Assembly (NCBI GenBank): GCA_024699575.1
Contig: JAILPF010000388.1
Coordinates: 1 to 6,885, forward strand
Direction: 5' to 3'
DNA length: 6,885 bases
DNA from: Acetatifactor sp.
GTDB taxonomy: Bacteria; Bacillota; Clostridia; Lachnospirales; Lachnospiraceae
A model generated the notes under the pieces. It worked only from the letters and a program-made list of their open reading frames with translations, was not told the origin of the DNA and did no database searches. Made by a program: the position numbers and the translations under genes. Below, piece after piece: positions 1 to 6,070 of this stretch. Each line of letters starts with the position of its first letter. Position 1 is the first letter of the stretch.

Positions 1-1
1 A

Positions 2-328
2 TGTATTGCAAGCTCAGAGCCCGGAAAAAAAGGCGTGCTTGTAGGAAACAGACTCTGTCACGCCATGAATGATATGGTGGACCTTATGGCCAAGGCGGAA
101 CTGAAGCACAAAAATGACGGTAAACGCAGTGCAAGATTCAACAAACCGCTTGTGCATCTTCTCCCTTGCCGAAAGGCTGACGGGAGTCTGGAATACAGAG
201 CATTTGCCGATAATAAGAGCGACATAATGGAAATATATGACATAAATAATAATTCAGAAAAGCGCAGAAAAATAACGAGAGATTTCTGCGACAGACTGAT
301 GCCGGTGATTGATAAAGCACGTGCATAG
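2..328 (+). CDS. C-terminal part of an unrecognised protein (5' end outside window)
   Basis: The reading frame is open from the first complete codon (position 2) to the TAG at 326-328, giving 108 visible residues, so the gene most likely starts upstream of the window. A GTG at 35 and ATGs at 68 and 74 lie in frame, but none has a well-spaced Shine-Dalgarno sequence, which supports a truncated view rather than a short gene. The visible part is soluble and charged, with many Lys, Arg and Asp, no membrane segment and no obvious catalytic motif. A Leu-Pro-Cys-Arg stretch and a Glu-Tyr-Arg-Ala-Phe-Ala-Asp stretch are followed by a basic, probably helical end (RRKITRDF, then CDRLMPVIDKARA). I do not recognise the family. 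A terminator 22 bases after the stop separates it from the transporter operon, so a shared function is not implied. Confidence 0.6.
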   Translation, partial: CIASSEPGKKGVLVGNRLCHAMNDMVDLMAKAELKHKNDGKRSARFNKPLVHLLPCRKADGSLEYRAFADNKSDIMEIYDINNNSEKRRKITRDFCDRLMPVIDKARA

Positions 329-350
329 AAAAGGCTGATTTTTCAGCAGG

Positions 351-380
351 AAAAGGATACCGAATAGGTATCCTTTTCTT
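351..380 (+). terminator. Rho-independent terminator after the first gene
   Basis: An 11-bp perfect stem (AAAAGGATACC at 351-361, GGTATCCTTTT at 367-377) encloses a 5-base loop (GAATA). Its right arm ends in TTTT followed by CTT, and its left arm begins with AAAA, so it could also work in reverse. It lies 22 bases after the TAG of the upstream gene and immediately before the promoter of the transporter operon, so it insulates one from the other. Confidence 0.85.
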
Positions 381-407
381 GTACGAAAACGAAATAAGGT
401 GTATAAT
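379..407 (+). promoter_or_regulatory. Likely sigma-A promoter of the transporter operon
   Basis: A perfect -10 hexamer TATAAT at 402-407 is preceded, at the optimal 17-base spacing, by TTGTAC at 379-384. That -35 matches TTGACA only in the TTG part. Transcription would start near 413-415, leaving a leader of about 35 bases, too short for a riboswitch aptamer. The -35 overlaps the tail of the upstream terminator. A weak -35 with a perfect -10 would fit a promoter helped by an activator, but that is inference. Confidence 0.7.
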
Positions 408-424
408 ATGATGTAACTATTAAC

Positions 425-436
425 TTATCATGATAA
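425..436. promoter_or_regulatory. Perfect 12-bp palindrome abutting the ribosome binding site
   Basis: TTATCATGATAA is identical to its reverse complement. It lies about 10 bases after the predicted transcription start and its last two bases overlap the AAAGGAGG ribosome binding site (435-442). It could be a repressor operator for the transporter operon. A 12-bp AT-rich palindrome with no loop is a poor RNA hairpin, and it may be chance in an AT-rich leader. Confidence 0.35.
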
Positions 437-448
437 AGGAGGAATACA

Positions 449-1624
449 ATGAAAAAGTTAACAGCAGTATTATTGACAATTAGTATGATCGCAACACTTG
501 TTGGATGTGGAAGCGCCGACTCCGGTAGCAGTGCAGCAGGCAGTGATATGAAAGTTGCAATGATTACAGACTACGGTGATATCACCGATCAGTCTTTCAA
601 CCAGGCGACCTACGAGGCAGCAAAAGCATGGTGCACGGAGGCAGGAGTGGATTACACATACTATAAGCCGGAAGGTGATTCTACAGCTGACCGTGTGGCA
701 ATGGTGGACAAGGCAGCAGCAGATGGCTACAACGTTATGCTGATGCCCGGATATGCATTTGCAGGTGCGATTGTTGAGACAGCAGAGACCTATCCGGATG
801 TGAAATTTGTGGCGCTCGACGTTGCGGCCGGCGATATTTTGAGCGAGGCACTCGGCGATCAGTACGACTGGAATCCGGACAACTGGGATGTGAAAGAGCA
901 TTATCATTCCGATAATGTATACTGCGCAGTATATCAGGAAGAGCTGGCAGGATACATGGTAGGTGTTGCAGCCGTAAAGCTTGGCTATACTAAGATTGGT
1001 TTCCTGGGTGGTATGGCAGTTCCTGCAGTTATCCGCTACGGATACGGTTTTGTACAGGGCGCAAATGATGCAGCTGCAGAGCTTGGAATTACAGTGGATG
1101 TGAAGTATGCTTACGGTAATCAGTTCTACGGAGATGCCGATATCACAGCAGCAATGGATACCTGGTACGCAAACGGTACCGAAGTTGTATTTGCATGTGG
1201 CGGCGGTATTTATACATCTGCAGCAGAGGCAGCAGCTAAGGTGGGCGGAAAGGTAATCGGTGTTGACGTAGACCAGTCCCATATCATTGATGGAAAGTAC
1301 GGTGAGGGAATGACCGTTACCTCCGCTATGAAAGGTCTTGGAGCTACCGTAGACACTTTGCTTAATGCAATCAAGGATGGAAAATGGGATGACTACAAAG
1401 GACAGATTCAGACGCTTGGTCTGGTATCCGGAGATGATCCTCTTGTGAACTATGTTCAGATACCGATGGATTGCACTCAGTGGAGTGATGGATTTACTCA
1501 GGATGATTATAAGAAGCTGGTTGCTGATATGTTCAGCGGTGCGGTAAAAGTATCAAATGATATTTCTGCAGCAGAACCTTCAGGCTCTAACGTAACAGTT
1601 GATTTCCAGGGTAACTTGAAATAA
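449..1624 (+). CDS. BMP-family nucleoside-type ABC transporter substrate-binding lipoprotein
   Basis: This is the extracellular solute receptor of the importer encoded by the following three genes. Residues 1-19 are a lipoprotein signal peptide (MKK start, hydrophobic core) with lipobox LVGC and lipidation at Cys20, followed by a Ser/Gly/Ala-rich linker to about residue 33. The rest is a two-lobe basic membrane protein (BMP, PnrA/TmpC/NupN-type) fold. It shows the DQSFNQ ligand-loop motif at 47-52, GFLGGM at 184-189, RYGYGFVQGA at 196-205, a Cys-Gly-Gly-Gly turn at 250-253, VIGVDVDQS at 269-277 and TSAMKGLG at 291-298. The family binds nucleosides, as shown for Treponema PnrA and Bacillus NupN; the exact ligand here is inferred. 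At 391 aa it is longer than usual, with an acidic, aromatic insertion at about 128-155. Start: AAAGGAGG at 435-442, 6 bases before ATG. The TAA at 1622-1624 is followed 39 bases later by the ATPase gene. Confidence 0.93.
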   Translation: MKKLTAVLLTISMIATLVGCGSADSGSSAAGSDMKVAMITDYGDITDQSFNQATYEAAKAWCTEAGVDYTYYKPEGDSTADRVAMVDKAAADGYNVMLMPGYAFAGAIVETAETYPDVKFVALDVAAGDILSEALGDQYDWNPDNWDVKEHYHSDNVYCAVYQEELAGYMVGVAAVKLGYTKIGFLGGMAVPAVIRYGYGFVQGANDAAAELGITVDVKYAYGNQFYGDADITAAMDTWYANGTEVVFACGGGIYTSAAEAAAKVGGKVIGVDVDQSHIIDGKYGEGMTVTSAMKGLGATVDTLLNAIKDGKWDDYKGQIQTLGLVSGDDPLVNYVQIPMDCTQWSDGFTQDDYKKLVADMFSGAVKVSNDISAAEPSGSNVTVDFQGNLK

Positions 1625-1663
1625 TAGACAGACTTAGTATTCGATGAATATGGAGGATTAGAC

Positions 1664-3199
1664 GTGGAACAATCATACGCGATTGAGATGCTGGGCATTA
1701 CAAAACGTTTCCCGGGCATTATTGCCAATGATAATATCACCCTGCAGGTAAAGCGGGGTGAAATCCACGCCCTGCTTGGGGAAAACGGAGCCGGAAAGTC
1801 CACGCTGATGAGCGTGCTTTTCGGCTTGTACCAGGCGGAAGAAGGTGTTATCAAAAAAGATGGCAAAGAAGTGAAAATTACCAATCCCAATGTGGCAAAC
1901 GATTTGGGAATCGGTATGGTACACCAGCATTTTAAACTGGTGCAATGCTTTACAGTGCTTGACAATATTATTCTGGGCGTAGAGACTACGAAAAATGGTT
2001 TCCTACAGAAAAAAGAAGCCAGAAGGAAGATTTTGGAGCTTTCGGATAAATATGGTTTAAAGGTTGATCCGGATGCGAAGATAGAAGATATTACCGTCGG
2101 TATGCAGCAGAGAACTGAGATTTTGAAGATGCTTTACCGCGAAAATGAAGTGCTCATTTTTGATGAGCCTACCGCAGTACTGACCCCTCAGGAGATTAAA
2201 GAGCTGATGCAGATTATGAAAAATCTTGCAAAAGAGGGAAAGTCTATTTTGTTTATCTCCCATAAGTTAAATGAGATTATGGAAGTGGCAGATCGTTGTT
2301 CGGTATTAAGAAGAGGAAAATACATCGGTACAGTAAATATTGCCGATACAAATAAAGAAGAGCTGAGTCGTATGATGGTTGGAAGAGATGTTCAGCTCGA
2401 AATTGACAAGAAGGAAGCCAAACCCGGTGAGGTGATTCTGGATGTGCAACATATGACAGTTGCATCCAAAGTCCATCACAACAATGCCGTGAAGGATGTT
2501 TCTTTCCGGGTTCGTGCAGGGGAGATTGTCTGCATTGCAGGGATTGATGGCAACGGACAGACAGAACTGGTATATGGACTGACCGGTCTGGAACCGGTCG
2601 CCGGAGGAAATGTTACTCTGTGCGGAAAAGATATTACCCATGCATCCATCAGAAAAACCTCGCAGGAGATGAGCCATATCCCGGAGGACAGACAAAAGCA
2701 TGGACTGGTTCTGGACTATTCTCTGGAGAACAACATGGTTCTTCAGCGGTATTACACACCTGAGTTCGTGAATAAATTCGGTTTCCTGAAAAAGAAGAAT
2801 ATCCGTGAATACGCGGAACGATTGATAGAACAATTTGATGTGCGTTCCGGACAGGGACCGGTGACTATCACGAGAAGCATGTCCGGCGGTAATCAACAAA
2901 AAGCAATCATCGCCAGAGAACTGGACAAGAAGCCCAAACTGTTGGTGGCAGTACAGCCCACCAGAGGATTGGATGTGGGTGCTATCGAACATATTCACAG
3001 ACAGCTGGTGGAGCAGAGAGATCAGGGAAGAGCGGTCCTTCTGGTATCCTTGGAACTGGAGGAAGTACTGAATGTCTCGGACAGAATCCTTGTGATGTAT
3101 GAGGGTGAGATTGTCGGGGAGCTGGATCCTAAGAAGACAACTGTGGAAGAACTTGGACTTTATATGGCGGGAGCCAAGAGAGAAAGGGTGGAGGCATGA
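1664..3199 (+). CDS. Double-cassette ABC ATPase of a BMP/NupO-type nucleoside importer
   Basis: This cytoplasmic energy-coupling subunit carries two fused nucleotide-binding domains (511 aa, the usual length for the RbsA/NupO group). Domain 1 (about 5-240) is complete: Walker A GENGAGKST at 39-47, Q-loop Gln88, Walker B VLIFDEPT at 163-170 and switch His200. Its signature is the atypical TVGMQQ (144-149). Domain 2 (about 257-505) is degenerate: Walker A reads GIDGNGQTEL (293-302) with Gln299 in place of Lys, Walker B ends in Val430-Gln431 instead of Asp-Glu, and Leu463 replaces the switch His. Its signature SGGNQQ (407-412) is intact. One competent ATP site is therefore expected, made from Walker A of domain 1 and the signature of domain 2. 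The start is GTG at 1664, with GGAGG at 1652-1656, 7 bases upstream; nearby ATGs are out of frame. The 3' end overlaps the permease gene by ATGA. Confidence 0.95.
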   Translation: MEQSYAIEMLGITKRFPGIIANDNITLQVKRGEIHALLGENGAGKSTLMSVLFGLYQAEEGVIKKDGKEVKITNPNVANDLGIGMVHQHFKLVQCFTVLDNIILGVETTKNGFLQKKEARRKILELSDKYGLKVDPDAKIEDITVGMQQRTEILKMLYRENEVLIFDEPTAVLTPQEIKELMQIMKNLAKEGKSILFISHKLNEIMEVADRCSVLRRGKYIGTVNIADTNKEELSRMMVGRDVQLEIDKKEAKPGEVILDVQHMTVASKVHHNNAVKDVSFRVRAGEIVCIAGIDGNGQTELVYGLTGLEPVAGGNVTLCGKDITHASIRKTSQEMSHIPEDRQKHGLVLDYSLENNMVLQRYYTPEFVNKFGFLKKKNIREYAERLIEQFDVRSGQGPVTITRSMSGGNQQKAIIARELDKKPKLLVAVQPTRGLDVGAIEHIHRQLVEQRDQGRAVLLVSLELEEVLNVSDRILVMYEGEIVGELDPKKTTVEELGLYMAGAKRERVEA

Positions 3200-4299
3200 A
3201 GAAGAGGTTAACAATTCTAAAACATGAAGGTGTGCAATCCACCCTGGCAGCGCTTTTCTGCATTCTGGTGGGATTGTTCATCGGATTTTTGGTGCTTTTG
3301 GCAATTAATCCGTCCGGTGCTGTGGAGGCTATCCTGACGATTATCAAGAACTTTTTTAACTATCCCAGCGCGGCAGCAGCGAAAAAATATCTTGGAAATA
3401 CACTGGTGAAGACGGCGCCGCTTTTGATGTGTGCGCTATCCATTAATTTCTGTTATAAAGTGGGCCTTTTCAATATTGGAACGGCAGGACAGTATGTGGT
3501 GGGAGCGGGAGCAAGCCTGTATGCCGCATTGGCATTGAAACTGTCATGGCCGGTTTGCGTTCTCTTTGCCATTGTTGCAGGAGGCGTCTGGGGAGCAATC
3601 GTGGGATTCCTCAAAGCGTATGCAAATGTAAATGAGGTCATCTCCGGCATTATGCTGAACTGGATTGGACTTTACCTTGTGAATATGCTGCTTTCGGGAG
3701 TAAAGGAGCAGTCTAGTCCTTACACTACAGCAATTTCTTCAGTAAACGGTTCGGCGCTGTTGCCATCCCTTGGGTTGGACAAGCTTTTTTCGAATAACAA
3801 ATATGTGACTGTAGCGATTCCTTTATCGGTTATCATAGCCATTTTAGTATGGGTTGTGATGAACATGACAAAGTTTGGCTATGAGTTGAAGGCTACCGGC
3901 TTTAATAAGGCTGCGGCAAAATATGCCGGCATGAATGAAAAGAGAAATACGGTGCTGACGCTGATGATTGGCGGTGCTTTTGCAGGACTGGGAGCAGCTT
4001 TCCTCTATTTGACCGGATATGAGCAGTGGGCGACTACGCAATCTTCTGTTCCGGCAATGGGATTTAACGGAATTGCAGCAACGTTCTTGGGAGGACTGAA
4101 TCCAATCGGAACCATTTTCTCTTCCTACTTTATCCAGCATATTACCAGCGGAGGTTCTTATTTGGACAAGGGAGTGTATCCTTCTCAGATTTCCGACCTG
4201 ATTTCAGCAATTATTATCTACCTGTGCGGTTTCGTATTGTTCTTTAAATACGTACTAAATCGTAGTCTGGCTGTGAAGAAGGGAGGAGTAAAGAAATGA
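3196..4299 (+). CDS. ABC importer permease, NupP/YufP type (BPD_transp_2 family)
   Basis: This is the first of two membrane subunits that form the translocation channel. The 367 residues hold about eight to nine hydrophobic segments, near 17-37, 70-86, 91-114, 117-139, 151-169, 205-223, 253-274, 290-313 and 333-353. Family marks include LFNIGTAGQ at 91-99, NEVISGIMLNWI at 146-157 and the cytoplasmic coupling-loop stretch at 228-246 (GYELKATGFNKAAAKYAGM), which probably contacts the ATPase. It is the longer, N-terminally extended permease, as is usual for the first member of the pair. The ATG overlaps the ATPase stop as ATGA at 3196-3199, implying translational coupling. The plausible Shine-Dalgarno sequence is AAAGGG at 3183-3188; the GGAGG at 3190-3194 is only one base from the start and is too close to be used efficiently. 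The C-terminal tail is short and Lys-rich. Confidence 0.93.
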   Translation: MKKRLTILKHEGVQSTLAALFCILVGLFIGFLVLLAINPSGAVEAILTIIKNFFNYPSAAAAKKYLGNTLVKTAPLLMCALSINFCYKVGLFNIGTAGQYVVGAGASLYAALALKLSWPVCVLFAIVAGGVWGAIVGFLKAYANVNEVISGIMLNWIGLYLVNMLLSGVKEQSSPYTTAISSVNGSALLPSLGLDKLFSNNKYVTVAIPLSVIIAILVWVVMNMTKFGYELKATGFNKAAAKYAGMNEKRNTVLTLMIGGAFAGLGAAFLYLTGYEQWATTQSSVPAMGFNGIAATFLGGLNPIGTIFSSYFIQHITSGGSYLDKGVYPSQISDLISAIIIYLCGFVLFFKYVLNRSLAVKKGGVKK

Positions 4300-5234
4300 C
4301 TTTGCTTATTCAGTATACTTTAATCTTCGCTTCTGTTTTGATATTGGTAGCATTAGGCGGATGCTTTGCGGAGCATTCCGGTGTGATTAATCTGGGTCTG
4401 GAAGGTGTTATGGTAATGGGCGCACTGGGAGGTGCACTTACCATGAAGGCAATGGCCGGTGCACCTGCCGCTTTGATCGTGCTGGTTGTCCTGCTTACGG
4501 CTGCACTTTCGGGATTGATTTACACCATTTTGCTGGGAGTTGCATGCATTAACTTTAAAGCAGATCAAACTCTGGTTGGAACTGCGATGAACATTCTTTC
4601 CACTGCGGCGGCTACTGTTATTGTTAAGGCTGTCAATATGGCTGAGAATCCGGATAATGTGTCTTCTACAGTTCAGTATATGGAGTCAAAAAGAGCGTTT
4701 ATCGTGCGCATGGGACGCTTTGAGTTCAACTGGTTTATGCTGGTTGCATTTGTGGCACTGGTGATTTCGTTTATTCTTTTATACAAGACAAGATTCGGGC
4801 TTCGACTTATGGCTTGTGGAGAGAATCCTCAAGCGGCGGACAGTGTTGGAATCAATGTATATGTGATGAGATGGTCCGGTGTTTTGATTTCCGGATTCTT
4901 AGGTGGTATCGGTGGTATCGTTTATATCACTGCCGGAGTCAGCGAGTGGAAGTTTGAGACCGGCGTTGCAGGCTTTGGCTTTCTGGCACTTGCAGTTATG
5001 ATTTTCGGACAGTGGAAACCGATTAACATTGGATTGGCAGCGCTCTTATTTGGACTGTTCAGAGCACTATCAAATGTATATTCCGGATTTGACTGGCTTG
5101 CAGCATTAAATATTCCCGGAACAATCTACAATATGATGCCATACCTGATTTCCCTTCTGGTTCTGGCATTTACTTCAAGGAACTCCAGAGCGCCGAAGGC
5201 GGAAGGTATTCCATACGATAAGGGAAGCAGATAA
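4296..5234 (+). CDS. ABC importer permease, NupQ/YufQ type (BPD_transp_2 family)
   Basis: This is the second membrane subunit, pairing with the preceding permease to form the channel. The 312 residues contain about eight to nine hydrophobic segments (near 4-24, 32-52, 56-82, 98-113, 144-164, 193-213, 224-241, 244-259 and 279-296). Recognisable family motifs are INLGLEGVMVMGA at 31-43, the coupling loop GLRLMACGENPQAADSVGIN at 168-187 and GFGFLALAVMIFGQWKP at 226-242. It has no N-terminal extension, as expected for the NupQ-like member. The start ATG overlaps the previous stop (ATGA, 4296-4299), and a strong GGGAGGAG sits 7 bases upstream at 4281-4288, so it can initiate both by coupling and independently. 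It is the last gene of the operon. The TAA at 5232-5234 is followed by a strong terminator, and no nucleosidase, phosphorylase or deaminase gene follows. Confidence 0.93.
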   Translation: MTLLIQYTLIFASVLILVALGGCFAEHSGVINLGLEGVMVMGALGGALTMKAMAGAPAALIVLVVLLTAALSGLIYTILLGVACINFKADQTLVGTAMNILSTAAATVIVKAVNMAENPDNVSSTVQYMESKRAFIVRMGRFEFNWFMLVAFVALVISFILLYKTRFGLRLMACGENPQAADSVGINVYVMRWSGVLISGFLGGIGGIVYITAGVSEWKFETGVAGFGFLALAVMIFGQWKPINIGLAALLFGLFRALSNVYSGFDWLAALNIPGTIYNMMPYLISLLVLAFTSRNSRAPKAEGIPYDKGSR

Positions 5235-5244
5235 AAGAAAGGAT

Positions 5245-5293
5245 AAAAACTCCTTTGGAATGTATTGATTGATACATTCTAAAGGAGTTTTTT
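5245..5293 (+). terminator. Strong Rho-independent terminator of the transporter operon
   Basis: The two arms form a 21-bp stem. AAAAACTCCTTT (5245-5256) pairs with AAAGGAGTTTTT (5281-5292), then there is one G-T wobble (5257/5280), then GAATGTAT (5258-5265) pairs with ATACATTC (5272-5279), around a 6-base loop TGATTG. The right arm ends in six T. It lies 10 bases after the permease stop. The A-run on the left arm gives it the symmetry of a bidirectional terminator. Confidence 0.92.
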
Positions 5294-5330
5294 AGCATTT
5301 GGTCAAACCAATGAAATAAAGAATTTATTG

Positions 5331-5359
5331 TTTACAAAATCATAAAATATATCTTTATA
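5331..5359 (+). promoter_or_regulatory. Possible promoter of the SH3-like gene
   Basis: TTTACA at 5331-5336 matches the -35 consensus in five of six bases. At 17-base spacing lies the poor -10 candidate TTTATA (5354-5359); overlapping alternatives are TATATC at 5348-5353 (spacing too short) and TATGAT at 5360-5365 (spacing too long). The whole stretch is very AT-rich, so the exact -10 is uncertain. The preceding operon terminator makes a local promoter necessary. Confidence 0.4.
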
Positions 5360-5366
5360 TATGATA

Positions 5367-5380
5367 GATAATCGATTATC
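5367..5380. promoter_or_regulatory. Perfect 14-bp palindrome, candidate operator
   Basis: GATAATCGATTATC is identical to its reverse complement. If the -10 at 5354-5359 is right, the palindrome covers the transcription start and early leader of the gene at 5427, a typical position for a repressor site. Beyond a mismatch (5366/5381) two more base pairs match. The half-site resembles Fur-type GATAAT, but the spacing at the centre differs from the classical Fur 7-1-7 arrangement, so no regulator is assigned. Confidence 0.4.
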
Positions 5381-5426
5381 AATTATTTTATGTATAACAA
5401 AAAATGTAATAATAAGGAGAAATAAT

Positions 5427-5984
5427 ATGGCTATAGTAAAAGTAAATCGAAGTGGAAAAAATCACAAAATTTGTTTGACCAACACAATGAACCCAAATGA
5501 ACAGATTGGTACTCTCTATAACAATGAAGTTTTTACATGGATTGAGCCATGGAACGGAAATGGTTGGGGATATGCTGTACAGGCTATTGCCTTTAGAGGA
5601 AGTGATGGAACCGTGAAAAAAGGTTGGATTTCCGGTGAAGAAACTGATAAAGTTTTTGAAAATAATATTTGTTCACTTGCAAAATTTACAAAAGTGATAA
5701 AGGGAAAAACATATTATGGTTTTAAGATGAGACGTGATGAAGAACTATATGACAGAAACGGAAAAAGTATATCAAAAATTGCGTTCAAGGATTTGCACGT
5801 TTTATGTGAAAGCTCTACTGCTGGATCAACCCACAATGAATGGCTATCAGTAGTTTACTTGGAAAGTGGAAAAGGTACTGATATATATAATGAAATTATC
5901 TCGGGCTCTAATGCATTTATCGACATAGGATACGATAAAGGGTCTATGTTTAACTCTAATGCATCCTTAATTGGTTCGCTGTAA
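5427..5984 (+). CDS. Small protein with two probable SH3-like modules, function unknown
   Basis: I do not recognise a named family. The protein has 185 residues if it starts at the ATG at 5427, chosen because AAGGAG (5414-5419) lies 7 bases upstream. An in-frame ATG at 5361 would add 22 residues but has no such site and overlaps the candidate operator. No signal peptide or membrane segment is visible. Residues about 1-72 read like an SH3-like beta barrel: short strands with EQIGTLYNNEVFTWIE at 25-40, Gly/Trp-rich GNGWGYAVQAI at 44-54 and KKGWISGE at 64-71. Residues about 85-175 look like a second, related module (ELYDRNGKSI at 106-115, NEWLSVVYLES at 137-147, NAFIDIGYDKGS at 162-173). SH3-like modules of this sort often bind cell wall in phage lysins and enzymes, but no catalytic domain is present. 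GC is about 35%, well below the operon upstream, suggesting acquired DNA. It could be a cargo gene or a detached binding domain. Confidence 0.75.
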   Translation: MAIVKVNRSGKNHKICLTNTMNPNEQIGTLYNNEVFTWIEPWNGNGWGYAVQAIAFRGSDGTVKKGWISGEETDKVFENNICSLAKFTKVIKGKTYYGFKMRRDEELYDRNGKSISKIAFKDLHVLCESSTAGSTHNEWLSVVYLESGKGTDIYNEIISGSNAFIDIGYDKGSMFNSNASLIGSL

Positions 5985-6027
5985 AATCCTAGTAGATAAT
6001 GGCATAATTTTATTCTTTTATCATAAC

Positions 6028-6064
6028 TTCCCTTCTCTCTTGTGCGTCACCTGAGGGAAGGGAA
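6028..6064. terminator. Hairpin between convergent genes, possible terminator
   Basis: TTCCCTTCTCTC (6028-6039) pairs with GAGGGAAGGGAA (6053-6064) over 12 bp, with a single T-G wobble, around a 13-base loop. It lies between the 3' ends of the plus-strand SH3-like gene and the minus-strand RCC1-type gene. On the plus strand it is followed by an AT-rich but not T-only stretch (ATATATTTATTTA); on the minus strand there is no T-run. It is therefore a plausible but imperfect terminator, best for the plus-strand gene. Confidence 0.55.
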
Positions 6065-6070
6065 ATATAT

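Noticed and set aside
383..448. Purine or other riboswitch in the leader of the transporter operon
   Set aside because: Only about 35 bases lie between the predicted transcription start and the start codon, too short for a purine aptamer plus expression platform, and no aptamer core is visible.
470..1282. Long minus-strand open frame (270 codons) opposite the binding-protein gene
   Set aside because: Its product is implausibly rich in Cys and His and shows no family motif; it is the complement of a strongly supported lipoprotein gene with signal peptide, ribosome binding site and BMP motifs.
2306..3214. Minus-strand open frame of 302 codons opposite the second ATPase cassette
   Set aside because: No domain, no ribosome binding site pattern, and it lies wholly over conserved ATPase motifs read on the plus strand.
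5367..5380. Assignment of the palindrome as a Fur box
   Set aside because: The GATAAT half-site is Fur-like, but the two halves are separated by CG rather than the single centre base of the classical 7-1-7 site, and the downstream gene has no iron-related feature.
5906..5964. 11-base direct repeat CTCTAATGCAT at 5906-5916 and 5954-5964
   Set aside because: Both copies lie in frame in the same gene and encode Ser-Asn-Ala; this is most simply a small protein-level coincidence, with no inverted ends or duplication pattern indicating a mobile element.
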